A stretch of DNA of 64,000 bases from Antedon mediterranea (lineage: Eukaryota > Echinodermata > Crinoidea > Comatulida > Antedonidae), in the NCBI RefSeq assembly GCF_964355755.1, contig NC_092680.1, forward strand, positions 18,515,001 through 18,579,000, read 5' to 3'. The notes beneath the pieces are model-generated. The model was not told the origin of the DNA, made no database searches, and saw nothing but the letters and a program-made list of their open reading frames with translations. Numbering within the stretch: position 1 is the first letter of the stretch; the number at the start of each line of letters is the position of its first letter. This document shows, one piece after another, positions 1 through 12,930 of this stretch. Both the position numbers and the translations under genes were made by a program.

Positions 1-1389
1 TAACAAGTACTGTAATTCTAATCCATATTCCTCCAGTGAGCATAAATGTCATGCATGTATTGTATAATGCTAAATATGCTATAGGCTATACAGATTTTTT
101 GTGTCAGATTTCCTGTAAATAAGTATCTTCAGTCAATAAGAAGATCTCAAATATACATGTATGAACATATTGATGTACTGTATTTTTAATATGCAATCAA
201 TGGGGTTTTTTTTCAGTTGTCACCAACAGACTGTGTACACATATTTTAGCCAATTTAATTGTGTGAAAAAAAAATACTACTGGTATATTTTTGGATGTAG
301 ATAATTGTATTCAAACACTTTATCTAAAGACTATATTAGCCTGGTTCATGATCTCACTAAAAACTTTTTTCTAAAATGTGTTTTAAAGGAGAGAATACAG
401 GACCTCTAAAAGCATCTGTGTGAACGATCTGTAAACGGTTCATACTGGACTGGCATCTATATTTTTTCTTCAAGATACTAGCAGTGTTTTAATGAAAAAA
501 TAAAAGCTTTATTTATCAAACCAGTTCTTTTTATCTTAAAGAATGGATATTTTCATCTAAGATTTAAGCAGAATATATTCACAAATATTTGATTGGGTTA
601 TTTTGAAAACTGATTTTTAAGCAAAATATTTTTTTTTATTTTGTTGCTATTAAGAATGTTTGTTATTAATCCAGCCACTTGTGATTATCACTCTCATCTA
701 CTGACACCTGGCATTGTTGGTATTATTTAAATTAACTGTATTCTAATGTCATTAAGTTTAAAAATCCTATATTTTCCTCAATTGTAATTTTCTTTAAATG
801 ATTGATATATTGTCAATAAAAAATATGTATTGCCTAATAAGATATTATACTGTATAAATAATAAATGTCAATAATTATTTTAAATTATGTGGCAATACAT
901 ATTTAGTGTTTAGATTTAGTTCCATGATGTTAGCATGTAATACAGTAATAATTATAAATTTAATGTTATTTATTAATGAAATTTATTTTTTTCTGTGTTT
1001 TATTTACATGCTTGATAACATTTATTTTAACTAATTATCATAATAAATCATAGGCACCAAAAGAGAGGGATGAACGAAGATGTGCTATACAGAGCAAATA
1101 ATTCCAGATAATATATGATTATGCTATTTATTATAAGATTTGTAAAGACTTTACAAATTATTAATCTAAATTTCAACCCCCTCTTCCAAAAATTCTGTTG
1201 TCCCCTAATGTATTTTCCCCAATATGTAGGTTAATTAAATGTCATACTCATATTGTTATTTGTTATTGTATGTAAAGCAATCAATGAGACGATTTTAATC
1301 AATTATTTTGGTCAATGTGTAATAAATTGGTTATATACAAGATTATGATTATTATTATATACAAGATATTCATAGACTACAGTACTTTG
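1..1389. other. AT-rich non-coding stretch
   Basis: No exon, RNA gene or recognisable repeat could be supported here on either strand. The sequence is very AT-rich with short homopolymer runs, and the open frames are short and lack family resemblance. It could be intergenic DNA or the untranslated part of a gene outside the window. Confidence 0.5.
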
Positions 1390-2200
1390 AGGCATTCGAA
1401 TCGGTCATTCATGTTAAACTGTGAAATGACAGAAATGGGCCTCACTGTTGCATTCAGAGAGAGATCAGATGGAATGGTGATGACATGGATGGAGGAATTC
1501 AGCATAACAAAAAGTGTGAGACAAGGGTAGCCTCATCATATCTCTTTGTGACATGCACAGAGAAAGCAGCGGGATGCCAGTGTGGATCATTATGGTGTCA
1601 AAATAGGAGCCATACCAACTTCTAACCACCGTTATGCTGATGACACGAAAGTTTAACATCAGCGATAAAAGAGACCAGTAAAAAGATGAATCAAACTCAA
1701 TGTGAAGAAAACAAAACTTCTTGTTGCTATGGGAGATGCAAAGAAGTATAATATCTTGATAGATGGATGAGAAGAAGTTAAACAGGTCAACAACTTCTAG
1801 ACTCAATTAAAACTTGCACTGCAAACTGCACAAATCGCAAGGATCGCAATGGCCAAAAGAAGGATGATATGAAGATGAAATTAACCAAAATCCTTGTACG
1901 GCTTGGAAGGCTGGACTGTTAAGAAAGGAGATGAGAGCTGAAATGTGGTTCTGGAGAAGATTGCTAAACATCACATAGAAAGAGAAAAGAACAAACAACA
2001 TACCTGAGGAACTTGGTGTGAAAAGACAACTGCTTGGGGAGAATCGTGAAAAGAAAGTCAGCCTACTTTTGATCATAAGAGGAAGCGGCAGTGCACTAAC
2101 ACTGCAGATGATAGAAAGAAAGATAGAAGGGAAGAGAAAGAGAGGAAGTCAGAAGAAACAATGGTTTGATAACACAAAAGAATGGACTGGATTGAATTGA
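1390..2200 (+). mobile_element. Degenerate non-LTR retrotransposon (LINE) reverse transcriptase fragment
   Basis: Broken pieces of a LINE reverse transcriptase read along the plus strand in several frames. At about 1519 the frame gives SVRQG, the usual (G)VRQGC block before the palm domain, followed by a stop. Near 1626 another frame gives NHRYADDT, which holds the YADD catalytic motif. Near 1695 LNVKKTKLLV matches the conserved block after the motif, and near 1940 AEMWFWRRLLNI matches the connection region. The last open piece (2018-2200) is Lys/Arg-rich. Stops and frameshifts separate every block, so this is a dead copy. The family (RTE, CR1 or L2) cannot be settled by eye. Confidence 0.75.
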
Positions 2201-2260
2201 ATTTAGTGCAAGCCAATTGGTGTCCTGCTCTAAACCTGCTTGGAAGAAAAATCCATATGT

Positions 2261-2410
2261 AAAGCTCTCTCTACACTATCAAACTAGTTTGACAAAAAAG
2301 TGTGATGTTCCCAAATATGGTAGTGATATGCTTAAGTATGGTAGTGATATGACATCATCGTGTCCATATATGGGCACATTAAATTTGTTTTGATAGTGTA
2401 GACAGAGCTT
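2261..2410. mobile_element. MITE family 1, copy a
   Basis: About 150 bp with terminal inverted repeats close to AAGCTCTGTCTACACTATCA and a TA at the left edge. The interior has the family's GGTAGTGATATG units and the CATCATCGTGTCCATATATG block. It has no coding capacity. Confidence 0.85.
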
Positions 2411-4436
2411 AAGATTTGAACAGATGGTAGCCAATCTTCAGTATTGATGGCGCCCGAACTTGATTCAAGATCGCTTGATTTTAAGTGTTATTACTGGGAT
2501 TTGATGAACATTTAATTTTGGCTCAATTTATTTAAACTAACCGCCCAGTACTTATCAATTCACACTTGCTTTTTGTCACAGTTAGTGAATCAGTTCACCT
2601 TCCTAAACTAATCATATTTAACATTTAAACGCCTTTGTAGGTATGATTACCTTTATTTTTCAATACCAACTACTGTATTTTCAACAGGGTCCAGAAATCT
2701 ATGCCACCGATATCGATGTAATGAAAGTATGTGTACTTTGCAACTACTTAAGTTAGGCATTTTTCATCTTAGTTATTGTCTTTTTCATGTTAGTATGTCA
2801 GTCGGCCTTTATATTCAATTTGCATGCTTGTATTAAATTCAGTATGCATGGATTGCTGTACTCAATCGTGTGTGTATATATATATAAAAAAATAATTATG
2901 GGACCTCAACTGTGTAAGGCTGGGTATAAAACCATTACACCAAACTCGAATTCACAAGGTTGTAATGAAATTAGCCTAATCACAAACAGCATTAGACACA
3001 AAAATAAAACAAAATAGAAATCAAATTTTACAGTAGGTAGATTTATGCACTCTCAGAGTTATCTGAAAATGACTTAATTTGAAGAAAAACAAAGGAAGCA
3101 ATTTATAAATTTCTGAGTAGTTCATAGCATTTTATTTCAAAAAATAAATAAAATAAAAAGGTAATCATAATTCTATTAAAAAATGTTATTAATTGAAGTG
3201 TGTATATGATAAGCTGACTCTATAATGGATAAAAACAATCTAATTATTGCATTTAATTAATAAATTTGACTGCATTATATATATAAATAATTATTCTACA
3301 CTGTCTATTAAAAAAGCATGTTTACTAAATTGAATATAAAAAATTCTCAAATAATAGATAAAAATAACCTACCTACAATCTTTAACAAACAATTTTTAAT
3401 GATTTAAATTTAATTTTGGAAAAGAAAAACCAGTTTTCAATTGCAGTTAAATTAAATTATTCCCATTTCCTTAAATACTAATAAATTTACATGGCTAAAT
3501 ACCATCAATACGTAATCTCATTCTAATGTTAACTGGGAATTATTACAGTGCGTGGAATGCTTAATTTAAACTTACATTCATCAAATAAATTCAAATAATA
3601 TGGCAAAAATAGCACTAGTTTAGGCAGGAATGAGATATTACGATTAAAAATGCATTATGTTTTATATTCATGCAATAAAGTACTATATTTATATTCTAAA
3701 TGGTACTTTTATTGTATAATAAAATACTATATTTCTGATATACAGTACACATGCACATGACTTTCCAATACAGTACAAAATGATATTTTCAAATTAATAT
3801 TATCACCGAGCAGTTTAGAATTGATTCTAATGCCTATGTCTATGTTTTTGAATCAAAAGGCAAATTACTGAAAAGATGACAATGATGTGGGAAGCAGTGG
3901 CTGGATCTCAATAGAGATGCAAATAAAGTATAGCAAAAAGCTGAAATTAAAATGATAAAGTAAAACAGCCAGAAAGAAATTGCAGGGCTTTCAAGTAACA
4001 CTAACCCTTCCTATTATTCCTTATTAATGTATGTTTTTTCATAAATTACATTACAATTAAGAAATTTTATATATATATAATCTATATAAAATAAAATTTG
4101 ATATTTGCCAAAATTTGCTGTGATTAATACAGTAGTATAATTTGATCAAGGAGAGATAACCTTATTTGTCCATCATTTGACACACTTTATATATCCTTAA
4201 CAAAACATAAGAATATTTGTAATTTTCATCAAAATATAACAAGCTTTTAGAATAACTATAAAAAATAGCAGCAAAAAAAAATGGTTGCAAATTGAATGTA
4301 TGCAGAATTATTACTTTTTACACTAAATATTTGTATATACTGTAAATGACAATCACATTCTCTTCTTCGGTATTAGCTCATTATTTAATCAGGTTCTCTC
4401 GCGACAAAACGTCCACATTGAAATCAACTCGCGCAT
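2411..4436. other. Non-coding stretch, possible syntenin 3' UTR
   Basis: Lies downstream of the minus-strand syntenin stop codon and may partly be its 3' untranslated region. AATAAA-type signals on the minus strand are common in such AT-rich DNA (for example near 3127-3145) and cannot be ranked. No other gene was seen. Confidence 0.4.
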
Positions 4437-7400
4437 TTAAACATCTGGAATCGAGTGATCCATTGACTTCTTCACAAGACTACTTGACATGCTAAAAAAA
4501 GGAAAATTAAATGAAACATTTACAAGTTTGTATTGTAAACAGATTATCACAATAGTTTATGTTTATTAGTAAACCGTAAAAATAAGACTTCAATTAAAAG
4601 AACTTAATTTTCAATCAATCATAATTGATTAATTTATTTTTAGGTGTTAGGGAAAAAATAAGTACTAAATACACGATCGTTAAATAGTACGTACTCTCGC
4701 ATGCCATGTGACCCAAGATTGTTCAATCAAATGAAAGGAATTTATTGAGACGTTATATAATATCAGATATTATTATTTCCAAATATCAAATAAATGTCAA
4801 ATCAAAGGAGGGGTTCTACCATAGTTCCAATATGCTATTTTTAAAAACAGATCTATAGCTCTGTCTACATTATCAAATTGTATGTGACAAAAAAAAATGT
4901 AATGTGCCCATACATGGACATGATGATGTTATATCACTACCATATTTGGGCATATCACTACCATATTTGGGCACATCACACGTCATTAGTTTGATAGTGT
5001 GAACAGATCTAAATCAATACCTTTTCATCATGTGATCATACACAAAGTTTGGCATAATGGTGATGGTTACAGTTCGAGGAGAATCTGCAAGGATTTTTGA
5101 TACTTCTTTATCCTATAAAATTCAAAAAATTTGATTACAAAGTTAAAGCCAAGATTAAAAGTACAGATTGTATCAGTAAAAAGACACTTTTGAATTTAGC
5201 CTGTTAGATCTAAAACCAGATCTTACAAATAAAATGTACATTGTTTTTATTATATTATGGTTTTTGATAAACACCACAATCAACAAGCACATGATTTACC
5301 GTTTGTATAATTATTACTACACATCTGGAAAAAGTAAAAACTTGTTGCAACACTTCAAAAAATATCAGCAAGGCGCCAGTTTTTTATTTTCAGATGACCT
5401 AAGTTATTACTTACAAAGAATATTTAATAGCCTTTTACTTACAAATCACAGTACATGAATACTACAGTATTCAAACTAATTGTTACTTATTACAATGTAT
5501 GCATATGGGAAATGGGTATTAGTTTGATTGTAAATTAATAAAATAATAATAATATCCTGGATTTATATAGCGCCTAATGTTGTGAAACCTCTAAGCGTTG
5601 AACAGTATTACCTCAGTCATTTTTTTCTGATCAAACACGTATGCAAACATACTCCCATAAGAAAATAATAAACATTTGGAATTGCCCAATAATTAATTAT
5701 TTTAAACATAATAATTGTCAATTCATTTAATTAGGTATTAGAATAAAAATATATTAGTTGTCTCACCTTTAGACCAATGACATTTTGGCCATTGACCTCG
5801 AGCAAAGCATGGTCAATCAACAGACCATTCCTAGCGGCCGATGTCTCTTTTGCAATGGCTGTGATTTTACCATTCTTGAAAACAAATCCAACATAACCAG
5901 CGCTGTCTTTCTGCAGTGTAATTGTTCTTTCAAATGGTCTACAAAGAAAAAATTAACATGTAATTCATTATTATTAATACTTGCTGGTACCTAGATTCAA
6001 GGTATTATCCTGTGAATTTATGTTGAAGTATGCTGATGATATATTGAGAATTTTAATACCATGCCGGATTTATCAAAGTTGCTTCGGAAAAAAAATTGTA
6101 TTAACTTTGCCTTAACTCATTGATTTTGCTTAAATCAGATTTATAAATATATATAAGCCAAAATATTTGCTTAATTTTGCTGCCCTCTAGAGTTTAATTT
6201 TGCGCATGCGCAAAGTAAAATTTACCTAAGACAATTTTTCTGCTAAAAGTTATTTGCTTAAGCGCTCCCTAAATATTTCAGGTTAAGCAAAAATATAAGC
6301 AGATATTGATGAATGCCAACCCAGGTCTCCCTACCTAGTGTCTCGATATTATTACTCATCATATTCCAAGTAATCTCCTATCGCTCGCTAAGGTGCAATT
6401 TCTCCTGACATTATATATAAAACATCGCAAATTTATGATTTATGCTTTTCTACTACTACTTACTAGGTATCTTTTGGTGACCTAAAGGTGACAAATATGT
6501 TGGAAACTAGTTTTCCACTGTGCACATTGGCCTGCTGTATTGCCATGCTTTGGAGAGGTCTTAGCATACGGTACCCATTATTTACTATGCTGATCGCCAA
6601 TATTATAAAAGAGCACCCTCTATGTTTGGATGTATGATAGCCCTTCATTTGTCCGGCCTTGCTTGATAAATCAACTGATATTTCATGTTCCCTAGCTAGT
6701 ACGACTGCAACTACTAACAATATGTGTACTTAGTATTGAAGTAGAGAAAGAGAAAATATCCTAACCGGGAAATAATGTTTGAACTTTCATTTTTAACAAA
6801 TAATGATAACCAAATAAAAGCAGGAAATGATGATCAGGCTACCTTTGACCTCAATTCTCTGTCTACACTATCACACTTGATGTGATAACAAAAATGTGAT
6901 GTGCCCACATATGGACATGATGATGTCATATCACTACCATATTTGGGCATATCACTACCATATTTTGGCACATCATACTTTTTTTTGTCAAACTAGTTTG
7001 ATAGTGTAGACAGAGCTTTAGACTAGCATCAAACTGAAAATGGCAGAATGTTGTAACTAAAAGTAAAACCACAAATTAAAAAACAAAATGCTTACCGATC
7101 TCTGACAGCGAAGGTAATTCGTTGTTCATCAGCTTTCTTAAGGATACTCATCGCCTTGTCTCTGCTCCAACCAGCAACATTTGAGCCATTTATCTGCAGA
7201 AGCTGATCTCCAAACCTCAGGCCACCCATAGCAGCTGGTGAACCAGACAATACAAATGCTACAAAAATTCCCTGAAATAAATTTGAACCATTGTTAACCA
7301 CCACTATACCCAAACAAGGTTACAAATATCAGTATTTTTAAGTATGTTTTATGTCTTGTAATTTTTTTTGTCTTTTTAAAATTTGTTATTGAGGACCCCA

Positions 7401-9672
7401 TTGGAAAAAAGTCCCACATTGGGACTTTCATGGCCTATCCTGCATCTCTGTCTTTTTTAATTTAATATATATATATTTTGTATCATAAACTGTGCATGTT
7501 TTTTTTAATGAGATGCAAATAAACCAAATAAAAAAATCCAATTAAATAAGTTAGGCTGTGTTCGGACGTAAAATCAGTTACATGTGTAACTTTACATGTG
7601 TAATCAGTGATCGTTCAGACGATGAACAATTTACATGTGTAAACTAACAAAAAATACCCAGCAAGGTCATATTTCATGCATCTCTATTACTATTAAGGTC
7701 AAATTGCTCCTTATCTTGCAGTTAATCAGCTTGCGGTTTAAGGTTTAATTGAAAAATCCACCTCATGAGGTAGATCCTTAAATTCTCAAGTTTATCTCAA
7801 AATTTACACCACACGCGACCATTACACATGTAAATTTGGTCCGTCCGAACAGGCTCTTACTGTCTCTACTGCAGCAGAATCTGTTGTATGGTAGCCTCTG
7901 TATTTATTGCAATATATGCAATATTCATTGAATGGCAGTTGCTACAGTAAGAGACCCCATTATTATCTTACATACCTTGCTAACAGCCTGTACTCTCATA
8001 CCAATCTTTCCATTTCCGTCTTTACAAACAACAACTTCCCGGATGCCTTGCTTGATTTCTGCTCTTGCAATACCTACATTGGTCTGCCCCGAGACTGGGG
8101 CAAGCACACCTCCGCTGGATGGAACAGCCACAGTCTATAGTAGATTATTCATACATAAAAGTGTGCAAGTATAAGAAGTGATGAAAAAAAAACAGGCCTA
8201 CGATAATATCTTTAATAATAATATATTTATGCTAATCCAATTGATACAGTATAATAATACAATATTTAATGTCATACAGACTCCTTTTTGAGAAACCCCT
8301 TTTCACACAACACTTTCCACTGAAAGGAAACATGGGCAATATATATTTTAACACTACGACCAACCCAATTAGGAGACACTTTGTTGGGTCTTGAAGGTGT
8401 CCTCATATAGGTGTTCTAATGTATAACAGTTATTATCTGATTGCTACAAAAGTTTAAAAGATCTAATAATAATGGTAACAATTACTAGAAGACTAATATT
8501 TAGTCACAATATTTGTTCAAAAATAATTATACAATTACATACAGAACTGTATAGATAGTTGCTTTTTCATTAATTGACTAAACTCATTAACATGTTTTAT
8601 GATGATCTACTTAATAATAATAATATAGGTATTTGTATAGCGCCAGAATCAACTAAACCGAAGTAAAAATCAAAGGCGCTTATATTGAATGTTTAAAAAA
8701 TGCGTTTTAAGTTCTTTTTTCAAAATAGCATTAGAAGTTAAATGAGAGGGAGGGAATTCCAAAGAGAAGCAGCAGAGAACATAAAAGACCTTTGTCCATA
8801 AGATTTGGTGTTAATTCTAGGAACAAGATCATTAGCAACCTTTTGTTTTTATACAACACACCAATGACTACGTACGTTGAGTCAAAACTATGGATGTTCA
8901 TCCTAACCATATTAGCTCGCGAAAATAGCTGTGTCAGAACTTCGTAAGAGCGACATTGACGATAACAAAATTTAATTCACTCACCTGTGGAGATTGTGCC
9001 ACTACAGGCATATTTTGAGCGATAGTCTCCGGTGTTAGGCTCAGGCCCATGTACTCATCCAGTGATGGGTACAGTCCAGAGGGCTGCTGCCCTGGTACAG
9101 AACCAGATGTAACTGTGTTGGCTACATGTTGACGATACTGCACCTGTGCCTGAGGAAAGAATAAAAGTATTTCCTAATATAATTTAAAACAAATCTTGTT
9201 AATTCTAATTTTTGAATAGAGAACTTTAAAATCGTAGTCATATTTGTTGAGGCTTGCTTACTCATACTGGGAATAGTTATTTACTTCGGTAGTTGTCTCC
9301 TATCCATCAGAGTTAGCAATAGCTAAACCAACCAACTACCAAATAATTAAACTGAACAGACCACATAAACAAAGATTCTAACCGACCTTTCCCTGATTAG
9401 TGTCAATGAGAAATTGTGTAATTAATCATTTGTATTGGTGTTTTCATATCCTGAGTCTGAGGTACCATTCAATGTAAACATCCCTATACGGGTGAATCTG
9501 TATTTTGACTACACAAATCACCAATTGATTGTCAGAATACACTGTTTAGAGTCACCCTCTATAAATAAGGTGAAATAAAATAAAAAATAAAAACAAATAA
9601 AAGAATTCAAATGAAACCAACCTGAGCCATTTTATCAACTTTCATATCTTCAAGTGAGGGATACAGAGACAT
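4437..9672 (-). CDS. SDCBP: Syntenin (tandem PDZ-domain scaffold protein)
   Basis: Seven coding exons on the minus strand: 9622-9672, 8985-9149, 7976-8134, 7096-7271, 5767-5938, 5021-5112 and 4437-4491. All have GT-AG borders and join to 870 nt, or 289 aa, close to the roughly 300 aa of vertebrate syntenin-1. The N-terminus starts [17 protein letters not shown] and a second [13 protein letters not shown] follows; in syntenin such LYPxL motifs bind ALIX. PDZ1 begins at about residue 110 ([18 protein letters not shown], then [13 protein letters not shown] and [13 protein letters not shown]). PDZ2 starts at [18 protein letters not shown] and contains [20 protein letters not shown]. The C-terminus is [11 protein letters not shown]. 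The family binds syndecan tails and phosphoinositides at the plasma membrane and endosomes and acts in exosome formation. A probable non-coding 5' exon ends near 10376 (donor GTAAGT on the minus strand). Introns hold MITE copies; one ends 10 nt from the donor at 5020. Confidence 0.95.
4857..5010. mobile_element. MITE family 1, copy b
   Basis: Ends AGCTCTGTCTACATTATCAA and GATAGTGTGAACAGATCT are imperfect inverted repeats. The interior carries two CATATTTGGGCA(T/C)ATCAC units. It sits in the last syntenin intron, its right end 10 nt from the splice donor of the preceding exon. Confidence 0.85.
5550..5660. repeat. Dispersed repeat, copy related to 41185-41265
   Basis: An ATAATAATATCCTGGATTTA lead into a GCGCC block is followed by a GAACAGTATTACCTCAGTCA / GATCAAACACGTATGCAAAC segment. 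The second segment recurs diverged at about 41200-41260 (GAACATTATTACCCCGGTCA, then GGATCAAACATATATGGAAA). A similar ATAATAATATAGGTATTTG / GCGCC head occurs at 8613-8643. It looks like the tail of an unidentified retroposon. Confidence 0.5.
6856..7018. mobile_element. MITE family 1, copy c
   Basis: Terminal inverted repeats CTCTGTCTACACTATCA and TGATAGTGTAGACAGAG, with two internal ATATTTGGGCATATCACTAC-type units. Located in a syntenin intron. Confidence 0.85.
7554..7856. mobile_element. Harbinger/Tourist-like MITE
   Basis: About 300 bp flanked by TTA on both sides. The left end GGCTGTGTTCGGACG and the right end, read from the other strand, GAGCCTGTTCGGACGG form an imperfect inverted repeat, followed inside by TTACATGTGTAA in both arms. 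A TWA target duplication with a G-rich end is typical of PIF/Harbinger elements. No coding capacity. In a syntenin intron. Confidence 0.6.
8608..8850. repeat. Dispersed retroposon-like repeat
   Basis: Begins with an (AAT)n run followed by GTATTTGTATAGCGCC and continues through a 200 bp body without an open frame. The head resembles the one at 5550. Class not identified. Confidence 0.4.
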
Positions 9673-10460
9673 CTTGCAAATTAGTTTTATTCTATTGATT
9701 AATAAAAACAAAATTAATGTATTATTTTTAAAGAATCATTGACTATAAGCATTATAAAGTATCCATAAATTTTATCAAAAATGTAACTACAGAAGCGTAA
9801 AAAAACAACAATAAGCATAAAACTAACATAGCGCAACAATTTCTTTTATCATTCAGAACATTTTTACAGCAATTTTTTTCTCAGGATAAGGACATGGCAT
9901 GGTGTCCTGAAATCCCCTGAAAACGCTATGTTATTTCTGTTACGGTTACGCTTCCCGGCACAGTATTGTTTGTTATCGATCAACGAAGAAGATGTCTTCC
10001 GTTTGGTGAAAATGGCAAAATTAATAATAAATAATTTATAAATTATAATTTATTTATTGTACTCTCCTTTATTTAATCATTAAATGAGTTCTAAATTAAT
10101 AATAATAATATAGGCTAGCTAATAGCCTATATACTAGGCTGCTTTATAGTACTATTTTACTAGGCTTAGACTATGATGCTTAAACTAGACTCTGCAGGGC
10201 CTAGCGGACCCCTCCACCAGGCGAGAGCCTACCTAGGCTACTTGCTTCTACTCCTTAGTAATAGTAGTAGTAGGCCTGACTGAGGCAGTGAGAGCCTAGC
10301 CTCGCTGGCGAAATCAACTCACTCGGTAATTAATAATAAAATAAATAATATATAATGTGTTGAACTGAATAACTTACTAGGCCTACTTCGATTTAGAATA
10401 ATGTTGAACGTAGTAGATGCTGCTTGTTGTTAGATTCTTGGATTTACACGACGAGAATGT

Positions 10461-11210
10461 CCGGAGAGAGAGAGATATATCAACAAAAAACTACTGAATT
10501 TGACTCATCTGATTAAAAACTAACGTCACATTTCTCACGTGAATTGATGATGAAATGTCTATTTTTAGAAAACCATGTGAGGGCGCCTATTTTTACATTA
10601 AAAGCAAAGATCTTAATAAGATCTTTGATTTAAAGGTAAGGTGCAGGCAAAAAATTTCTATTGATCATACATTCCAATAATTATCGATCTATCATAATTT
10701 TTGGGATTTTATTTGTGTTACATGAGCTTGTTGAAAATAAGCACTTTCTTATCAGTTCAAATTACACAGTAAAATATCTATTCTTTTGTACACAAATTTT
10801 GTAAATAGAGAGGCATTTTAAAAGCTATGAAAAATAAACGGTGTGGTAAAAAACGTTATCAGATGACTAAATATAGGTAATATAACTTGAATATTACATT
10901 TCTGATATTTTTATTCACCTTCACATTTTTATTTTCATGCTATAGCAAAAATTATCCACCGTATATCCACCATCTTTTTTCACCTTCTAGAGAGTCACCA
11001 GACATGTTATTACATTAGGTTATACCTAACTACTGAAAAAAAGTCTTCTTGGTTTTTATAGAAGAATTTTGCCAAATTTTGTATTTGACCATAATTATTA
11101 AGGGAAATTCATATTTTTTCGTCTTGATTTTTGTTACAAATATTTTATTTATGTACAATTAACCAAATATTATATTTAAATTCATGCCTGTACCTGAGCT
11201 TTAATCCAAT
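10461..11210. other. Intergenic, nothing recognised
   Basis: Between the putative syntenin 5' exon (minus strand) and the sialyltransferase cluster (plus strand). AT-rich, with no exon or repeat that I can support. Confidence 0.4.
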
Positions 11211-11219
11211 GTCGTAACT

Positions 11220-11620
11220 CTTTATATATATGGCTCTGGTGAATGTAGCTGAATAGCGCCATCTATGGTTTGTATTATAGCGCCTTCTATAGTTTGAAAC
11301 ATCAGAAATTGTATTTTTTCCGAAAGTCTGAGATGGGATTAATCACAGAATGGCTACTAATTATTTATTGAAAGTTATTTTGTCCATTCTGTCAGTTTAT
11401 TCATTTGTATTCATATGTATTATATTCTGCAATCAAAGCTTTTTTTGCAGCATTTTTACACGCATTCGGAAAAGGACGATAGTGGCACTGGAAGAAGAAC
11501 GGTAGCTTTTAATGTGACGTAAGTGATAGAGCCTATCCTTTTGCTCTTTTGTATAATTTTGTATGAGTATAGAAGTTTAAGTAAAGTTAATTATCACACT
11601 GAATAGGGTGATAATACCGA
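11220..11620 (+). repeat. Tandemly duplicated promoter and first-exon block of the sialyltransferase gene (copy 1)
   Basis: From GAATGTAGCTGAATAGCGCC to GATAATACCGA this block aligns almost base for base with 13073-13457, which holds the first exon and upstream DNA of the intact sialyltransferase gene. Similarity resumes at about 12195, after an inserted LINE tail, and continues to about 12340 (matching roughly 13457-13600). It is therefore a tandem duplication of the 5' end of the gene, not of the whole gene. Confidence 0.8.
11350..11518 (+). pseudogene. Frame-broken duplicate of sialyltransferase exon 1
   Basis: Starts ATGGCTACTAATTATTTATT, translating to MATNYLLKVILSILSVYSF, a short cytoplasmic tail plus membrane anchor nearly identical to the intact exon at 13183. 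A net 5 bp length difference after ATATGTATTATAT shifts the frame and gives a TAG at 11503-11505. The splice donor (GAC|GTAAGTG) is still intact, and in the shifted frame the sequence up to the donor still resembles the real exon (HFYTHSEKDDSGTGRR). It is best read as a decayed extra first exon; an alternative non-coding first exon cannot be excluded. Confidence 0.7.
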
Positions 11621-12194
11621 ATACCTAATACCTACTCGGCCTTAAACAACATCCTTCCTTACCATCTTTGTTATCTATTTACTTTTTCATTCCTTCTTTC
11701 ATTCCCATCACACACGTACTAAATAAATTATCAATACCTTTCCCATACAACAAATTCTTTCCAACATAACATTCGATACTCTGGACCCACCATTTGGAAC
11801 AACCTACCACCCTCCGTCCTAAAATCTGCTTTCCCAAAGATACTTCTCTCAAAATTAAAAAAATACACCTTTTCTTATACTTATTAAATATAATTAGTCG
11901 GTCATGTCTCGATCTGAAGTACCAACAGATTTTTTTTTTCTGTTATTCATATTTTAGATTATGAAATTTATTATTATTTTCTTCAATGTACTGACGTATT
12001 TCTTTTCTTTTTTATTTGTGTTTTTTTTTTCTGTCGAGGCTCAACCAGCCCAAGATGTTTCCCAACATCTTTCGGTGCTTTTGCCTTCATTTTCTGAAAC
12101 ATTTTTTATTTATAATACTGTTTCTTTGTTATCCTATGTATTCAGATTTTGTAAATAAATGTTTATTGAATTGAATTGAATTGAATTGAATTGA
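11621..12194 (+). mobile_element. 5'-truncated LINE insertion with (TTGAA)n tail
   Basis: The insertion interrupts the duplicated block: the paralogous block at 13457 runs straight from ATACCGA into AAGCAGACTG, whereas here about 570 bp intervene. Near 11765-11880 the plus strand reads RYSGPTIWNNLPPSV and then a Lys-rich stretch, the usual C-terminal end of CR1/L2/RTE-type reverse transcriptase ORFs. The 3' end is GTAAATAAATGTTTATTGAA followed by TTGAA repeats, a typical LINE tail. Confidence 0.75.
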
Positions 12195-12344
12195 AAAGCA
12201 GACTGTTTTTCGTATACCGAGACATCCGATTTATTGAAAAAAAAAGTAAGCCTACTCAAGCTCCAATACGATTATAACGACGAGCATTTGGCTTAACTTC
12301 GTTCTGTTTTAATTGTTCGAAGATATTTCAAGATTCAAGATTTA

Positions 12345-12530
12345 GAATGGAGATAATATGAGTACATTTTTAAAATTTTAAAATGTATATTAATAAAATT
12401 ATTACTATATACAATATTTATATTATTTAAAACAATCAATATATTAAAAACAGACATGAATACTACAACAATACTGCAACATATAGGCCCTAAGAACATC
12501 AAAAATACTATTAACATTACATTATTACTT
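12345..12530. repeat. Segmental duplication block, matches 18495-18680
   Basis: The stretch containing GGAGATAATATGAGTACATT through CAATCAATATATTAAAAACA is repeated with few changes at about 18495-18605. Both copies lie upstream of a sialyltransferase copy, so the duplication that made the second copy included several hundred bases of 5' flank. Confidence 0.75.
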
Positions 12531-12879
12531 TTGTCTTTTGTTAATAACTTTATCAAAACGAATGTAAATCTTATTCTATCATTGCTGTTTTAAGTTAAAG
12601 TGTTTTGTTCATGGCTCTTGGAGGAACCGTTTAATACAGTCGAGTGCCATCGGTAGGTTGTCATTATTCCAATAGAGATTATCATTATTATCATCATCCA
12701 CGTTCCTAAAAGCAGCAATGCGTTAACCATGGAGGGATACAAAAAACACATTTTCCACAATAACAAATGTCTACTTTTGATTGTTTTTTAAAAACATTTT
12801 GAGGATAAACTGCCTGGTAACCAGAGAGTGAAATGTCACTCTTCCCTATAATCCACAATCTATGGGAACTATCAGTTAA

Positions 12880-12930
12880 GGCTAAAATATGTGGCACCAC
12901 CGAAGGCTTTGCGAATGATGTTGATAAAAT
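12880..12930 (+). pseudogene. Possible relic of sialylmotif L exon
   Basis: The segment CACCACCGAAGGCTTTGCGA followed by ATGATGTTGATAAA is very close to the stretch of the active exon that encodes MAPTEGFENDVGTK (14964-15005). Upstream similarity fades quickly and no splice sites remain. It may be the decayed remnant of another duplicate, or a short chance match. Confidence 0.35.
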
